A stretch of DNA of 36,148 nt from an uncultured Prevotellaceae bacterium (GCA_946184125.1 CAMHEL010000019.1:1-36148), one strand, 5' to 3'. Positions 23,698 to 32,532 are shown, counted from the first letter of the stretch. Numbers and translations are program-made. The notes: generated by a model from the sequence alone, not told the origin.

Positions 23698-26123
23698 ATG
23701 AAGCATCGAGTAGCCTGCCTATTTCTTTTCTCGATAGTTATGTTGACAACTGCCAGCGCACAAAAGCATGGCCGTACCATCAACGGGCAGATACAGCGCC
23801 TGTGGCGTCATCCCACGACCGACTACCGCATGAAGACCTGGTGGTTTTTTGGATACGAGCACACCACCGACGAAGGTATCACCGCCGATGCCGAGGCTCT
23901 CAAGGAGGCTGGTTTCGGTGGGGTGGTCTATTACGACCAGCAGCATGCACGCGACGCATCGGCACAAGGAGCGGAAGACGCATTCAGCCCTTCCTGGTGG
24001 CAGCATCTGAAATTTGCGGCAGCCGAGGCCAAACGGTGCGGTCTGACATTCGAACTGAACATCTCCAATGGTTATTGTGCCGGTGGCAGGTGGATTGATG
24101 CTGCGCATGCCATGCAGAGGGTGGCTGCTGCCGAGACAGTGGTGGAAAAAGGTGCTGACGGACAATGGTCGACCGCCAATGGCAATCTTTTCATACAAGG
24201 GCGCGACGGATATATTAAGGATATAGCCCTTATTGCCATGCCTTACCGCGATGATGCAAAGATGCGCCACATCACTGCCAGTTACAATGCCCGGGGAAAG
24301 GGGCGCAATGGTGCCATGCAAGGTCCGCTTGCCGCTGCGCCCGGCATTTTTTCGGGCTATGGCTTCGAACCTTTGCCCGACATCGGCACGCTTCAGGTAA
24401 GCGACGACAGCGTTGTGTGGCGCGATGTGGTGACCCTTCAGCCCATGTATCGCAGTCAGGGTGGCTACTTCGTTCGAACCAATGCGTTTCCGGCCACGGC
24501 AGGCCGTTTTTGGCGCGTCAATTATAGGGGTGAGGAACGACTGAAGGAATGGCGCGTAGGCAGCGAGGCCTTGTTTGACAGATGGGAGGAACGTGCTGCT
24601 CTGCAGAGTGATTTCGCCGACGATGATGCCACCCCTTTTTACAAAGCCGAGGAGACTGTTGACCCAAAAGCATGTGTCGTGTGCCTGTCGCCATCCGAAA
24701 CGCTGATGGCCAATCCCCTCTCCATGTTGCCCGTCGAAAGTACCTGCACAAAATGGCGCATTCTGCGTCTGGCTGCTGTCATCACCGGTGCGAAATCGAA
24801 ACATGGCCGGCAGAACCTTTCTGGCTATGAGTGCGATAAGTTGTCGGAAGAGGCTGCCAACCTGCATTGGGACAGTTACATCCAGGTGCTGCTCGACTCT
24901 TTGCCTGCTGCAACTGTCGCCGGAGTCACTATGGACTCGCATGAGGGGGCTCGCAAAACTGGACGCCGAAGATGCTGGAGGAGTTCCGCCTGCATCAGGG
25001 TTACGACCTCACGCCCTATCTGCCCGTGCTCGCTGGTTATGTCGTTGAATCGGTGGAGAAGACGGCAAAGGTGCTCTATGACTACAGGCAGACCATCGCT
25101 GCGCTCATTCAGGAGAAATATTTCGGGACGTTCCAGCGGCGCGCCACCAGCAATGGACTTACTTTCACTGCCCAGGCCATTGGCAATGCGCTTTGCATCA
25201 CAGGCGATGCCATAAGTGTGAAACAGGTGGTCGACAAGCCCCAGGGGGAGTTCTGGACCTACCAGCAGCAGGGTGCCTACGACGTGAAGGACTGTTCCAG
25301 CGCCGCACATCTGTATGGCAAGCCTGTGGCTTCGGCCGAGGCGATGACCGACTGTGAATACAAGGACACGCCCCTGCGCCTGCATCGTGTTGCCAACATC
25401 GCTTTCTCCTTGGGAGCCCAGGAGTTCGTGGTCTGTGCCACTCCCCACATCCCGCAGGCACACGTCAGCCAACCTTATATCGCAGGCAGGGAATATGCCA
25501 TCAACCGTAGCAACCCCTTGTGGAAACAGATGGCTGATGTGTGGCTGCAGGCCGCCCGTTCCATGGTGATGCTCCGTCATGGAAAGGCTGCCCCCGACGT
25601 GCTCGTATTCCTTGGCGACGACGTGCCCATCAAAACCATTGCCAGTAGGTTGCCCGATGGCATCGGCCATCTTGACTGGGACGTATGCACAGGCGATGCC
25701 CTGAGAAACAGGCTCAAGGTAAGAAATGGCCTGATCGCCACTCCCGACGGCGTGACCTACAGGGCGCTGCTTATAGCCGACAAAGCTCATGTCAATGACA
25801 GCACCTTGCAGTTGATTGACAACATCCGTGCGGCGGGCATACCCGTGTTACACTCGGGCGAGGAAATCACACGCCCGTTGCAGTTTGTGGAGGGAGGGGA
25901 GTCCGTTGTCCATACCCATCGCAGAACCTACAAAGAGGATATTTTCTACCTTGCCAATATAGAAGACACCACTGCTCACGTCGCTTTCCGACTGCAAGCG
26001 AAACCAAAGAAAATCCAGGTGTGGAACAACCGTACTGGCCGCCGGTTTTCGCTCAAGGCGCATTCCGATGGCATGTTCTCCCTGTCACTTCAGCCTTGCG
26101 AATCGGTTTTCGTCATTTATTAA
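23698..26123 (+). pseudogene. GH106-like alpha-L-rhamnosidase, frameshifted
   Basis: Two overlapping frames together encode about 808 aa of one glycoside hydrolase. The first frame starts with the signal peptide MKHRVACLFLFSIVMLTTASA and holds the catalytic-domain beginning (MKTWWFFGYE, then a GLTFELNISNGYCAGGRWID segment). The second frame, from about 24950 to 26123, continues with SQNWTPKMLEEFRLHQGYDL, YLPVLAGY and a beta-sandwich-rich end. At 24945-24949 there are five G; a sixth would join the frames as DSHEGGSQNW, the family's usual DSxE...W motif. As read, the first frame runs out of frame to a stop at 25215. It could be a decayed gene, a phase-variable run or a sequencing error. The family (GH106-type) is inferred by motif; full members are often about 1100 aa. 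It should act on plant or host rhamnose-containing glycans in the periplasm. Confidence 0.65.
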
Positions 26124-26130
26124 AAGGTGT

Positions 26131-26173
26131 GTTCTATTAAAGTCGAAAATCGCCTCGACATAATTAATAGAAC
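26131..26173. repeat. long imperfect hairpin between convergent genes
   Basis: GTTCTATTAA (26131-26140) pairs with TTAATAGAAC (26164-26173), and inside it GTCGA (26142-26146) pairs with TCGAC (26155-26159). The outer 3' arm shares three bases with the terminator that follows, so the two structures compete at their edge. Confidence 0.5.
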
Positions 26174-26192
26174 CCACCTAAAGGTGGGTTTT
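26171..26192 (+). terminator. terminator after the rhamnosidase
   Basis: AACCCACC pairs with GGTGGGTT around a TAAA centre, followed by TTTT in total. It lies 48 bases past the stop, between convergent genes, and can fold on both strands. Confidence 0.55.
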
Positions 26193-26236
26193 GCAGTGGT
26201 GGCTTCTATCCATCCATCACGATGTCGTGGCGATGG

Positions 26237-27631
26237 TCATGCTTCCTTGGCAGCATATACCTCTTCGAGGGTCATGGGCTTGTCGAGAGTTCCCAAACGC
26301 TTGGCACCATCGTTGGTGATGACATAGTTGAGCTCGTTGCGAAGTCCGGTGAAGTCGCGCCAGGAGTGCAGCTTGTCGTAGCAGATGAAGTCGGCGAAGC
26401 GCCGTTCTGACTCCCATTGGTCCATGAGTTCCGGGATGAAATAGATGCCGGGTTCCACGGTGAAAACAAAACCGGGTTCGAGCGGACGTGCAAGTCTTAG
26501 CGATTTGAAGCCAAAGCAGGTGCTTTTCGTTTCGCCGTCGGCATATCCCACGTATTGTTCTCCCAAGTTTTCCATGTCATGTACATCGAGCCCCATCATG
26601 TGCCCTACGCCGCAGGGGAAGAAGAGGGCGTAGGCACCGGTGGCGGCAGCCTCAGCCGGGTCGCCTTTCATCAGTCCGAGGCTTTTCATGCCCTCGGCAA
26701 TCTTGGTGGCGGCGGCGAGGTGTGCTTCCCGGAAGGGGGTGCCGGGACGCAACTGGTCGACGGCAGCGCGGAAACTTTCCAGGTGTATGGCGTAGATTTC
26801 TTCCTGTCGGCTGGTGAACCGTCGTCCCACGGGCATCGACGAGGAGAGGTCGCCTGCATAGTGGCCGGGACCCTCGGCGCCGGCATCGAGCAGGAAGATG
26901 TCGCCTTCCTCCATGGTGTGGATAAAACCATGGTTGTGCAGCACCTGGCCGCGAACGGTGGCGATGGTGGGGAAGGCGAGCGGATACCCTTGCCGTGCTG
27001 CTACCTCTGCCACGGTGGCAGCCACTTCGGCCTCATGCATGCCGGGGCGTACGGTGCGATAGGCGGCCAAGTGCATCTCGGTGGAGAGGTCAACGGCTTT
27101 CTCTATGCATGCCAGTTCCTCGGCGTCCTTGTGGTTGCGCTGGCTCACTACCGCACGGATGAAGGGCATTGAGGCGCATTTTTCCTGTGCCGTGGGCTCT
27201 ACGTGGAGCAACTCCCACAGCCAGACGCGGTGGTCGGCACGGTAGGGTGGGAGGAAATGGATGGTCTGGCCTTTTGTACGGCTCCTGTCCAGATAATGGG
27301 CAAGTTGTCGCAATGGCAGTGTCTCATGCACTCCGGCGGCAAGGCTTATCTCGCTCACGGAGGGTACGGCGCCGGTCCATACGATGTCGTCGATGGTGAG
27401 TTCGTCGCCGAAGACAATCTCGCGGTCTTCATCGATATCGATGACAGCGGCCAACCCCGGCTGAGAGATGCCGAAGAAATAGAGGAAGGTGCTGTCCTGG
27501 CGGAAGGGGTAGGTGTTGTCGGTGTAATTGATGCCCACTTCACCGTTGCCGAGGAAGAGGAGCAGTCCGCTGCCCACGTCTTTTCTCAGTTGGTCGCGGC
27601 GGCGTTTGTAGGTTGATAAGGAGAAAATCAT
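26237..27631 (-). CDS. pepP: Xaa-Pro aminopeptidase (aminopeptidase P, M24B)
   Basis: A 464-aa metallopeptidase that removes the N-terminal residue before proline. The N-terminal AMP_N domain covers about residues 3-135 (with GEVGINYTDNTYPFRQDSTF) and the pita-bread catalytic domain about 170-455. The five metal ligands are all present: D249 in LLDAGAEGPG, D261 in YAGDLSS, H344 in GVGHMMGLDVHD, E393 in TVEPGIYFIP and E433 in LRNELNYVI. No signal peptide, so cytoplasmic. Its start overlaps the stop of the upstream lipoprotein gene as ATGA, which shows translational coupling and one operon. Confidence 0.92.
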   Translation of the reverse strand: MIFSLSTYKRRRDQLRKDVGSGLLLFLGNGEVGINYTDNTYPFRQDSTFLYFFGISQPGLAAVIDIDEDREIVFGDELTIDDIVWTGAVPSVSEISLAAGVHETLPLRQLAHYLDRSRTKGQTIHFLPPYRADHRVWLWELLHVEPTAQEKCASMPFIRAVVSQRNHKDAEELACIEKAVDLSTEMHLAAYRTVRPGMHEAEVAATVAEVAARQGYPLAFPTIATVRGQVLHNHGFIHTMEEGDIFLLDAGAEGPGHYAGDLSSSMPVGRRFTSRQEEIYAIHLESFRAAVDQLRPGTPFREAHLAAATKIAEGMKSLGLMKGDPAEAAATGAYALFFPCGVGHMMGLDVHDMENLGEQYVGYADGETKSTCFGFKSLRLARPLEPGFVFTVEPGIYFIPELMDQWESERRFADFICYDKLHSWRDFTGLRNELNYVITNDGAKRLGTLDKPMTLEEVYAAKEA

Positions 27632-28476
27632 GGCTTTTCTGGATGACAGTTGTTGGTTTTGGGATGTTTGCTGATAGAGAGGTTGGTGGCGGGGAAGAAC
27701 TCGGAGAGGAGTTGGTAGAGCTCAGGGTCGTAGAGCTGGAGTTCCTCACGAGTGTTGCACCAGTTGTGCTTCCCGTCTGTATGGGGCATCTCGGCGTTGA
27801 CGTTGAACCAGTCTTGGACGCCCTCGGCGAAATACTCCTCTTTGTCGGTGATGCGGTATGTGTTGTCGAGGATGCCGCTGGCCTTTGCCTTCTCGTAGAG
27901 GGCCTGCAGTCGGCTGTTGAAGGTGGTGTCAACTTGAATGATGCCGATGCAGTGGATGGCATGGGCGAATTCGTGGATAAGGATGTCCTCGGCATGATAT
28001 TTGTCTATCTGGTATGCCAGCACGTTCTCCTCGGCGCAACTGGTTAGCGGCTCATCAATCGTGCCTCCAAGTCCACGGGCCCTCAAGTCCCAGTTGAGTG
28101 CCGTGTCGTTGACCAGATAATGGTGTTCGGGCAGGTCGGTGGTTCCTTCATAGCGCCCCATGATGGCTACCCGTGCACCTGCCTTGCGCATGGCTTGCAG
28201 GATGTCGGATGAGAGCATCGACGTCATGGCATAAAGCGTGCGGTGGGCTGCTGTGAAAGCGGAGTCGGGCACACGCCAGGAGGAGACAAGGGGAAGACCG
28301 TTGACATCCACATACTTGGTGTAGAACTTGTCGAGGTGGAGCGAGTCGGGGGGTGTGCTTACCTGGCAGGGTGGGATGTCGAGGGCCTCCACCACCTCAT
28401 CCTTAGGTGGGCTTCCCTGGCAGGCCGCCATTGTCACAAGCGTGATGGCAAGCAGGATTTTTTCGGTGATACGCAT
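27628..28476 (-). CDS. lipoprotein with HExxH zinc-peptidase motif
   Basis: A 282-aa lipoprotein with signal MRITEKILLAITLVTMAAC and lipid-bearing Cys19. Residues 164-175 read DILIHEFAHAIH: an HExxH zinc site (H168, E169, H172). About 45 residues later E214 or E218 in EEYFAEGVQDWF could be the third ligand, as in gluzincins. I do not recognise a named family. A secreted, membrane-anchored metalloprotease is inferred from motif and signal. It starts 47 bases after the CotH stop, with no promoter between, and ends in a 4-base overlap with pepP, so the three genes appear co-transcribed. Confidence 0.7.
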   Translation of the reverse strand: MRITEKILLAITLVTMAACQGSPPKDEVVEALDIPPCQVSTPPDSLHLDKFYTKYVDVNGLPLVSSWRVPDSAFTAAHRTLYAMTSMLSSDILQAMRKAGARVAIMGRYEGTTDLPEHHYLVNDTALNWDLRARGLGGTIDEPLTSCAEENVLAYQIDKYHAEDILIHEFAHAIHCIGIIQVDTTFNSRLQALYEKAKASGILDNTYRITDKEEYFAEGVQDWFNVNAEMPHTDGKHNWCNTREELQLYDPELYQLLSEFFPATNLSISKHPKTNNCHPEKP

Positions 28477-28523
28477 GGCTTTTGTTTTATGATGGTTTTT
28501 TGAGTCTTTCTTTTGGTCGTTTC

Positions 28524-30971
28524 CTATCTGATTTTTATGGCTTCTCTGCCCACTTTTAGGATATAGGTCTGCGGGGTGGGCGGCAGGTCGAAGCCGATGG
28601 CATCACCATGGGCGATGCCTTGGCGGACGACGATGCCCTGTGTGTTGCACAACTGCACCCGTGTGCCGTGCTCCACGTCTTTCACCGTCAGCCGGTGCCC
28701 GTCGATGCGCCAGCGCCAGGAGCGCATGGCAAGGTCGTCGATACCGTCGTCATTGCTGAAGAACGCATCGATGATGACTGCTATGCATTCCGGCATATCA
28801 AAGGCAAGGGTGGGGCCTTGCACCTCTGTCACTTTCGTGCCGTTCTGCTGCACCGTCACCATTCGCCATCCTCTCACCTTACGCCCGTCGACGGGGGTGG
28901 AGGTCACCGTATAACTGCGGTTGGGGAAGAGTTTCCCGTCGAATGCCGATTTGGAGAGCCTTATGCCGTTGATGGCGATATCCACCGCGGCATGGTCGCT
29001 CTCCGTGGCGTTCTTGTTGATTTGCACGGGAATGGGAGTGCCAAGTTGGTAATAGTCTCCCAGATACTTGTAAAAAAAGTTGGTGCGCTGCGAGAGCCAG
29101 TTGTGGGCCTGGGTGAGTTCGGTGGCGTAGTTGGGCCACCAGGGGTTGAAGAGCTTCCGGTGGTTGGGGTATTCTATGCGGATTTGCTCATACATGGGGT
29201 CCCATATCTCGCGCACGCCGTCGGAGTTGAGGAAGTCGCCCATATAGATGGTGGCATGGTCGATGAACTCACGCCGGAAGTCGGCATCGTCCATCATCCT
29301 GCGAAACAGTCTCGTGTGCTCATATTTGTTGGCCCAGGCGTGCTCGCTGTCGTAGTTGGGGTCGTAAATCCATGCGATGGTGTTGTACGAAGCCTGCGTG
29401 CCGTAGAGACCGATGCCGAAGTCGGTGTCCTTGGCCACGAAGCGCCAGAGACCACCCTCGCGGCGGGGGCGCCACATCACGATGTTGTTGCCGGGGAAGT
29501 CCTGGTTGTTGAAATAGAGGTTCATCACCATCAGGTTGAGGTATTCCTTCCAGTCTATCCACTGGGCATATTCGGCGAGGGTGTGCCCCTTCTCGCTGTA
29601 GAAAGCGGTGAACGCCTCCCAGTTCTTGATGTCACCCTCCTTCACCTCCTCAAATTTCTCTATCATGTCGATGTCTTCCAGACCATCATGGTTGGTGTAG
29701 ATGTTGTCGGCTGTGCTGCGTTCGCGGATGTTGAGGATGCCCTTGTAGGTGCCGTTGATATAGACCACTGCGGGGCGCCAGGCTTGCCAGTCGAGGTCGG
29801 CGTGCTGACCCATGGCGCGCTGGATGATGGCGTCGCGCATGTAGAGGTAGTCGAAATCGTTGCCTGCATTGCGGAGGATGATTGACTTGAAGTCGTCGAC
29901 ACCGGGGCGCTGGTCGGGGAAGAACTCGTATTTCAGTCTCTTGTTGCCGAAACGCTTGTGGGCGTAGACCACGAGCGACTTGAGCTGGCAGTCTCTCGAC
30001 ACACCACCTTGTATCCTCGTCTCGCAGAGTTGGTTGAGGTCGCTTTCGGCACCCTCATCAGCGAAGAATTCAAAATTGATGGGGCGGCGCCAATTGAACT
30101 TGTAGTTCTTTTCTCCACTCCTATAGGTGCCTTCCACATAGATGCCTATCTTGTTGTCGGTGAGGTATTTGTTGTCGGTGACGATGGAGACGACGGGCAG
30201 GGTGATTTTCCTGGGGAAGAAGATATACGACTGGGTGGTGGAGCGGGGTGAGAGCCAACCCGCACAGAACAGTTTGGCGCGTATGATGCGGGTGCTGTTG
30301 ATGGTGATTGGCGAGGTGTAGGCGGTGCTGTTTGTCGTTGGCTCGCTGCCGTCGGTGGTGTAGCGGATGACGGTGCCCTCAGGACTTCCCTCGGGCGTCG
30401 ACAGCACGAGCCGAATGGTGGCTTGACCGCTTATCACGCGTCCTGGCTCGTTGAAAACAGGCTCACCCAATAGTTGCTCACACAGCGTGCCGCAGTTGGA
30501 CTTTTGCGGGGTGGGGGTGTACTGGTAGCCCCATTCCCCTTCACCGTCGGTGCGCCGCCCCCAGGAGATGTTGGGAGCGGGTTGTTTCGCCAGCCCAGTC
30601 ACCTTGTCGGCGACCGTCCCTTGGTGGAAGAGATAGACGGCGGCATCTTTGCCCGAATCGATGCGGAAGTCGGTGTGGAGTCCTTTCGACTCCTTGTCGC
30701 AATAGACGAGGGCATAGCCCTTGGGGGCAATCTGGCGGGCCGGCAAATGCCATGACGATGAGGCATCTGGGGTAGCGCCAAGACTGTATTCAGAGAGGCT
30801 GACGGCCTTGCTGCCAGGGTTGTAGAGTTCCACCCATGAGTCGGGAAACTCATTGATGTCGTCCATGATGCAATCGATGTTCGATTGCATCAACTCGTTG
30901 ATCACCACCTGGCTCTTGCCAGGCAGGGAAAGGCACAACAGCAGCAAGAGTGGTATCGTTTTCTGTCCCAT
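28524..30971 (-). CDS. secreted CotH-family protein with lamin-tail and chitobiase-like domains
   Basis: An 815-aa secreted protein. After the signal peptide (cleavage near GKSQ) comes a lamin-tail domain (about 20-155: VVINELMQSN, WVELYNPGSKAVSLSEY), a chitobiase/hexosaminidase C-terminal-type beta domain (about 180-245: VIRYTTDGSEPTTNSTAYTS), then a CotH domain (about 255-600: LPVVSIVTDNKYLTDN, LRNAGNDFDYLYMRD, VYINGTYKGILNIRER, FVAKDTDFGIGLYG). CotH proteins are atypical protein kinases in spore coats and surface proteins. The C-terminal about 70 residues end in GFDLPPTPQTYILKVGREAIKIR-like strands resembling a type IX secretion sorting tail. The ATG at 30971 shares its A with the TGA of the small ORF before it, so it is translationally coupled. 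Confidence 0.82.
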   Translation of the reverse strand: MGQKTIPLLLLLCLSLPGKSQVVINELMQSNIDCIMDDINEFPDSWVELYNPGSKAVSLSEYSLGATPDASSSWHLPARQIAPKGYALVYCDKESKGLHTDFRIDSGKDAAVYLFHQGTVADKVTGLAKQPAPNISWGRRTDGEGEWGYQYTPTPQKSNCGTLCEQLLGEPVFNEPGRVISGQATIRLVLSTPEGSPEGTVIRYTTDGSEPTTNSTAYTSPITINSTRIIRAKLFCAGWLSPRSTTQSYIFFPRKITLPVVSIVTDNKYLTDNKIGIYVEGTYRSGEKNYKFNWRRPINFEFFADEGAESDLNQLCETRIQGGVSRDCQLKSLVVYAHKRFGNKRLKYEFFPDQRPGVDDFKSIILRNAGNDFDYLYMRDAIIQRAMGQHADLDWQAWRPAVVYINGTYKGILNIRERSTADNIYTNHDGLEDIDMIEKFEEVKEGDIKNWEAFTAFYSEKGHTLAEYAQWIDWKEYLNLMVMNLYFNNQDFPGNNIVMWRPRREGGLWRFVAKDTDFGIGLYGTQASYNTIAWIYDPNYDSEHAWANKYEHTRLFRRMMDDADFRREFIDHATIYMGDFLNSDGVREIWDPMYEQIRIEYPNHRKLFNPWWPNYATELTQAHNWLSQRTNFFYKYLGDYYQLGTPIPVQINKNATESDHAAVDIAINGIRLSKSAFDGKLFPNRSYTVTSTPVDGRKVRGWRMVTVQQNGTKVTEVQGPTLAFDMPECIAVIIDAFFSNDDGIDDLAMRSWRWRIDGHRLTVKDVEHGTRVQLCNTQGIVVRQGIAHGDAIGFDLPPTPQTYILKVGREAIKIR

Positions 30972-31141
30972 CAATTCTCCTCTTTGTTCTTCTCCTTTTT
31001 TTCTTGTTCCTTTTTCCGCTTCTTGGCTTTCACCTCAACAATCACTGATATGATGCCTATCACGACTCCTATCATGCCGACAATCAGGCAGATGAGGTCG
31101 TAGTTCTCTTTGGCAAAACTGATAAATGTATCCATATTCAT
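30971..31141 (-). CDS. 56-aa single-span membrane protein coupled to CotH
   Basis: This short ORF reads M-N-M-D-T-F-I-S-F-A-K-E-N-Y, then a hydrophobic span at about residues 15-35 (DLICLIVGMIGVVIGIISVI), then a tail of almost only Lys, Arg, Glu, Gln and Asn, ending KEEN. The topology is probably N-out with a charged cytoplasmic tail. Its stop TGA and the CotH ATG overlap as TGATG, a strong sign of translational coupling. I do not recognise the family. It could assist membrane placement or regulation of CotH or serve only as a coupling leader. An alternative start is Met3 at 31135. Confidence 0.65.
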   Translation of the reverse strand: MNMDTFISFAKENYDLICLIVGMIGVVIGIISVIVEVKAKKRKKEQEKKEKNKEEN

Positions 31142-31144
31142 CTA

Positions 31145-31288
31145 TTATCTCCCCGATGTGGTGGTGAGACCGCTGACCAGCAGGCTCTTGGTGCGGTCGA
31201 TAAGGAAGGCCCTTTGGTTGATGATGCGGCTGCAGCCCCACATGCCCATTTTTTCATGTGTTGAGTGGCGCATGCGTCTCATGCACAT
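31145..31288 (-). CDS. 47-aa small ORF at the head of the CotH operon
   Basis: Starting 21 bases after a good -7 box, this ORF encodes 47 residues, rich in Arg and Met in its first 14 and ending RTKSLLVSGLTTTSGR, with two Cys (positions 2 and 19). Its TAA is followed by TAG and then at once by the ATG of the 56-aa gene, so the two are three bases apart. No signal or membrane span is visible. Function and family are unknown; it may be a real small protein or a leader peptide. Confidence 0.4.
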   Translation of the reverse strand: MCMRRMRHSTHEKMGMWGCSRIINQRAFLIDRTKSLLVSGLTTTSGR

Positions 31289-31308
31289 CGGTTTTTGCTT
31301 TTCGCCTA

Positions 31309-31339
31309 CAAAAATAGTGAAAGGGGAGAGAAAAGCAAA
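31309..31339 (-). promoter_or_regulatory. promoter of the small-ORF/CotH operon
   Basis: Minus strand: TTTG (31339-31336), a 19-base spacer, TATTTTTG (31316-31309). This is a full consensus match and the only good promoter found upstream of the CotH, HExxH lipoprotein and pepP genes. Confidence 0.65.
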
Positions 31340-31413
31340 ATATAATGGTAAGATTCTTCATTCAAACGGAAATATCATTTCCATCCTCACGTTTATAAAA
31401 AAAGTAAAGTGAA

Positions 31414-32520
31414 ATGATGGTAGAAAGTTGTCAGACACGGCGTATGTATGGCCATGACTACGCATTGCCAGGTACTTACGAAGTGACCATAGTGGTAGCC
31501 GACCGGCTTCCAGTCTTTGGCGAGATAGTAGGCACCACAAAGTCGGGTGCCGATAAGCCCCGTCTCCAACCTTCAGTACTTGGGCAGACCGTCCTCGACG
31601 ATGAGATTCCGAAGATACATCATTATTTCCCCATGGTTGATATATGGCAGGTGTGTCTTATGCCCGACCACCTTCACTTGATTGTCCGCATCAACCAGCC
31701 CTTACCTCAAGGCAAGCATCTCGGCAAAATCATTGGCGCATTCAAGGGTGGTGTCAGTCGCGCCTGGTGGAGATTAGGGTCCCCCCGAGGAGCCACCTAT
31801 GATCCCGCCTATGGCGCGTCTTCATTAAAAACCACCGTTTTAAAAGCCACTGTATTAAAAGCCACCGTGTCTGCGGCGTCAGCCGCAGAGCAGCGCCGTC
31901 CCCTCTTCGAACCTAATTACAACGATCACATCCTCATGCGCGATGGCCAGTTGGATAACTGGAAGCGCTATCTCAGTGACAATCCTCTCCGCTACATGAT
32001 GCGGCGCGAATACCCCGATCTTTTCCGGCGTGCCTTGTGCGTCACCATTGGCGGCACACGCTACAGTGCCTTTGGCAATATGCTCCTCTTGCGCCAGCCC
32101 GAGAAGCACCAGGTGTTCTTCCACCGTCTCACTGATGGTATCCCCACAGAAAACACCGTTTTCTGGAAGGCCGAAAGCCAGCGTTTGATTTCTGCAGCCT
32201 GTAGTGGCGACGTGCTGGTCACCCCAGGCATCTCGGAATGTGAGAAGCGGATGAAGAACTTGGCTTTGAAACAGGGACTGCGAATGATACACCTTCAAAC
32301 CGCGCCCATAGGCCGATACTGGAAGCCCGAACTAAGCCGATTCGAAGCCTGTGCATATGGCTCGCTGCTTATCCTTGCCCCATGGCCCGAGGATATGCCT
32401 GCCTTTGACAGCGATTACGAGCGTTTCCATTACCTCAACCGCCTCGCCGAGGCGGTCTGCGGCATTGGTCATCGCACAAGCGTGGCTATTCAAGGCTTAC
32501 GCCTTGAACACGGTGGCTGA
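31414..32520 (+). CDS. REP-type Y1 (HUH) transposase with extra C-terminal domain
   Basis: A 368-aa single-strand DNA transposase-like protein of the IS200/TnpA_REP (RAYT) group. The HUH motif is MPDHLHLIV with H86 and H88; the catalytic Tyr is probably Y186 in NWKRYLSDNPLRY, which matches the W-x-x-Y-hydrophobic-x-x-N-P of RAYTs. Single-domain members are about 150-220 aa. Here about 155 residues follow, with VTIGGTRYSAFGNMLLL, a predicted alpha/beta part GDVLVTPGISECEKRMKN, and FEACAYGSLLILAPW. This part looks Rossmann-like and somewhat like the SLOG/DprA fold, which is a guess. Between HUH and Tyr a 15-base tandem triplication adds LKTTVLKATVLKATV. No IS-type ends or second transposase gene are seen, so it is likely a domesticated RAYT. 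Confidence 0.75.
   Translation: MMVESCQTRRMYGHDYALPGTYEVTIVVADRLPVFGEIVGTTKSGADKPRLQPSVLGQTVLDDEIPKIHHYFPMVDIWQVCLMPDHLHLIVRINQPLPQGKHLGKIIGAFKGGVSRAWWRLGSPRGATYDPAYGASSLKTTVLKATVLKATVSAASAAEQRRPLFEPNYNDHILMRDGQLDNWKRYLSDNPLRYMMRREYPDLFRRALCVTIGGTRYSAFGNMLLLRQPEKHQVFFHRLTDGIPTENTVFWKAESQRLISAACSGDVLVTPGISECEKRMKNLALKQGLRMIHLQTAPIGRYWKPELSRFEACAYGSLLILAPWPEDMPAFDSDYERFHYLNRLAEAVCGIGHRTSVAIQGLRLEHGG
31825..31869 (+). repeat. three in-frame 15-base tandem repeats inside the transposase gene
   Basis: Three direct copies (31825-31839, 31840-31854, 31855-31869) of TTAAAAGCCACCGTN with one or two changes each. They keep the frame and encode the LKxTV repeats. Confidence 0.75.
31870..31889. repeat. 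hairpin directly after the tandem repeats
   Basis: TCTGCGGC, loop GTCA, GCCGCAGA: a perfect 8-bp GC-rich hairpin inside the transposase coding region. It is similar in core (CTGCGG...CCGCAG) to the hairpin at 20977-20995. Confidence 0.5.
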
Positions 32521-32532
32521 TAATACACAGAA

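Noticed and set aside
23719..24942. Long open frame on the minus strand (407 codons)
   Set aside because: It is antisense to the rhamnosidase first half, which has a clear signal peptide and family motifs.
28608..29885. Long open frame on the plus strand (425 codons)
   Set aside because: It is antisense to the CotH gene, is rich in Val/Gly/His as shadows are, and shows no recognisable motif.
31110..31412. Plus-strand 100-codon frame upstream of the transposase gene
   Set aside because: It lies opposite the two small ORFs that have a consensus promoter and coupled starts, and its own start has no promoter. I cannot fully exclude it.
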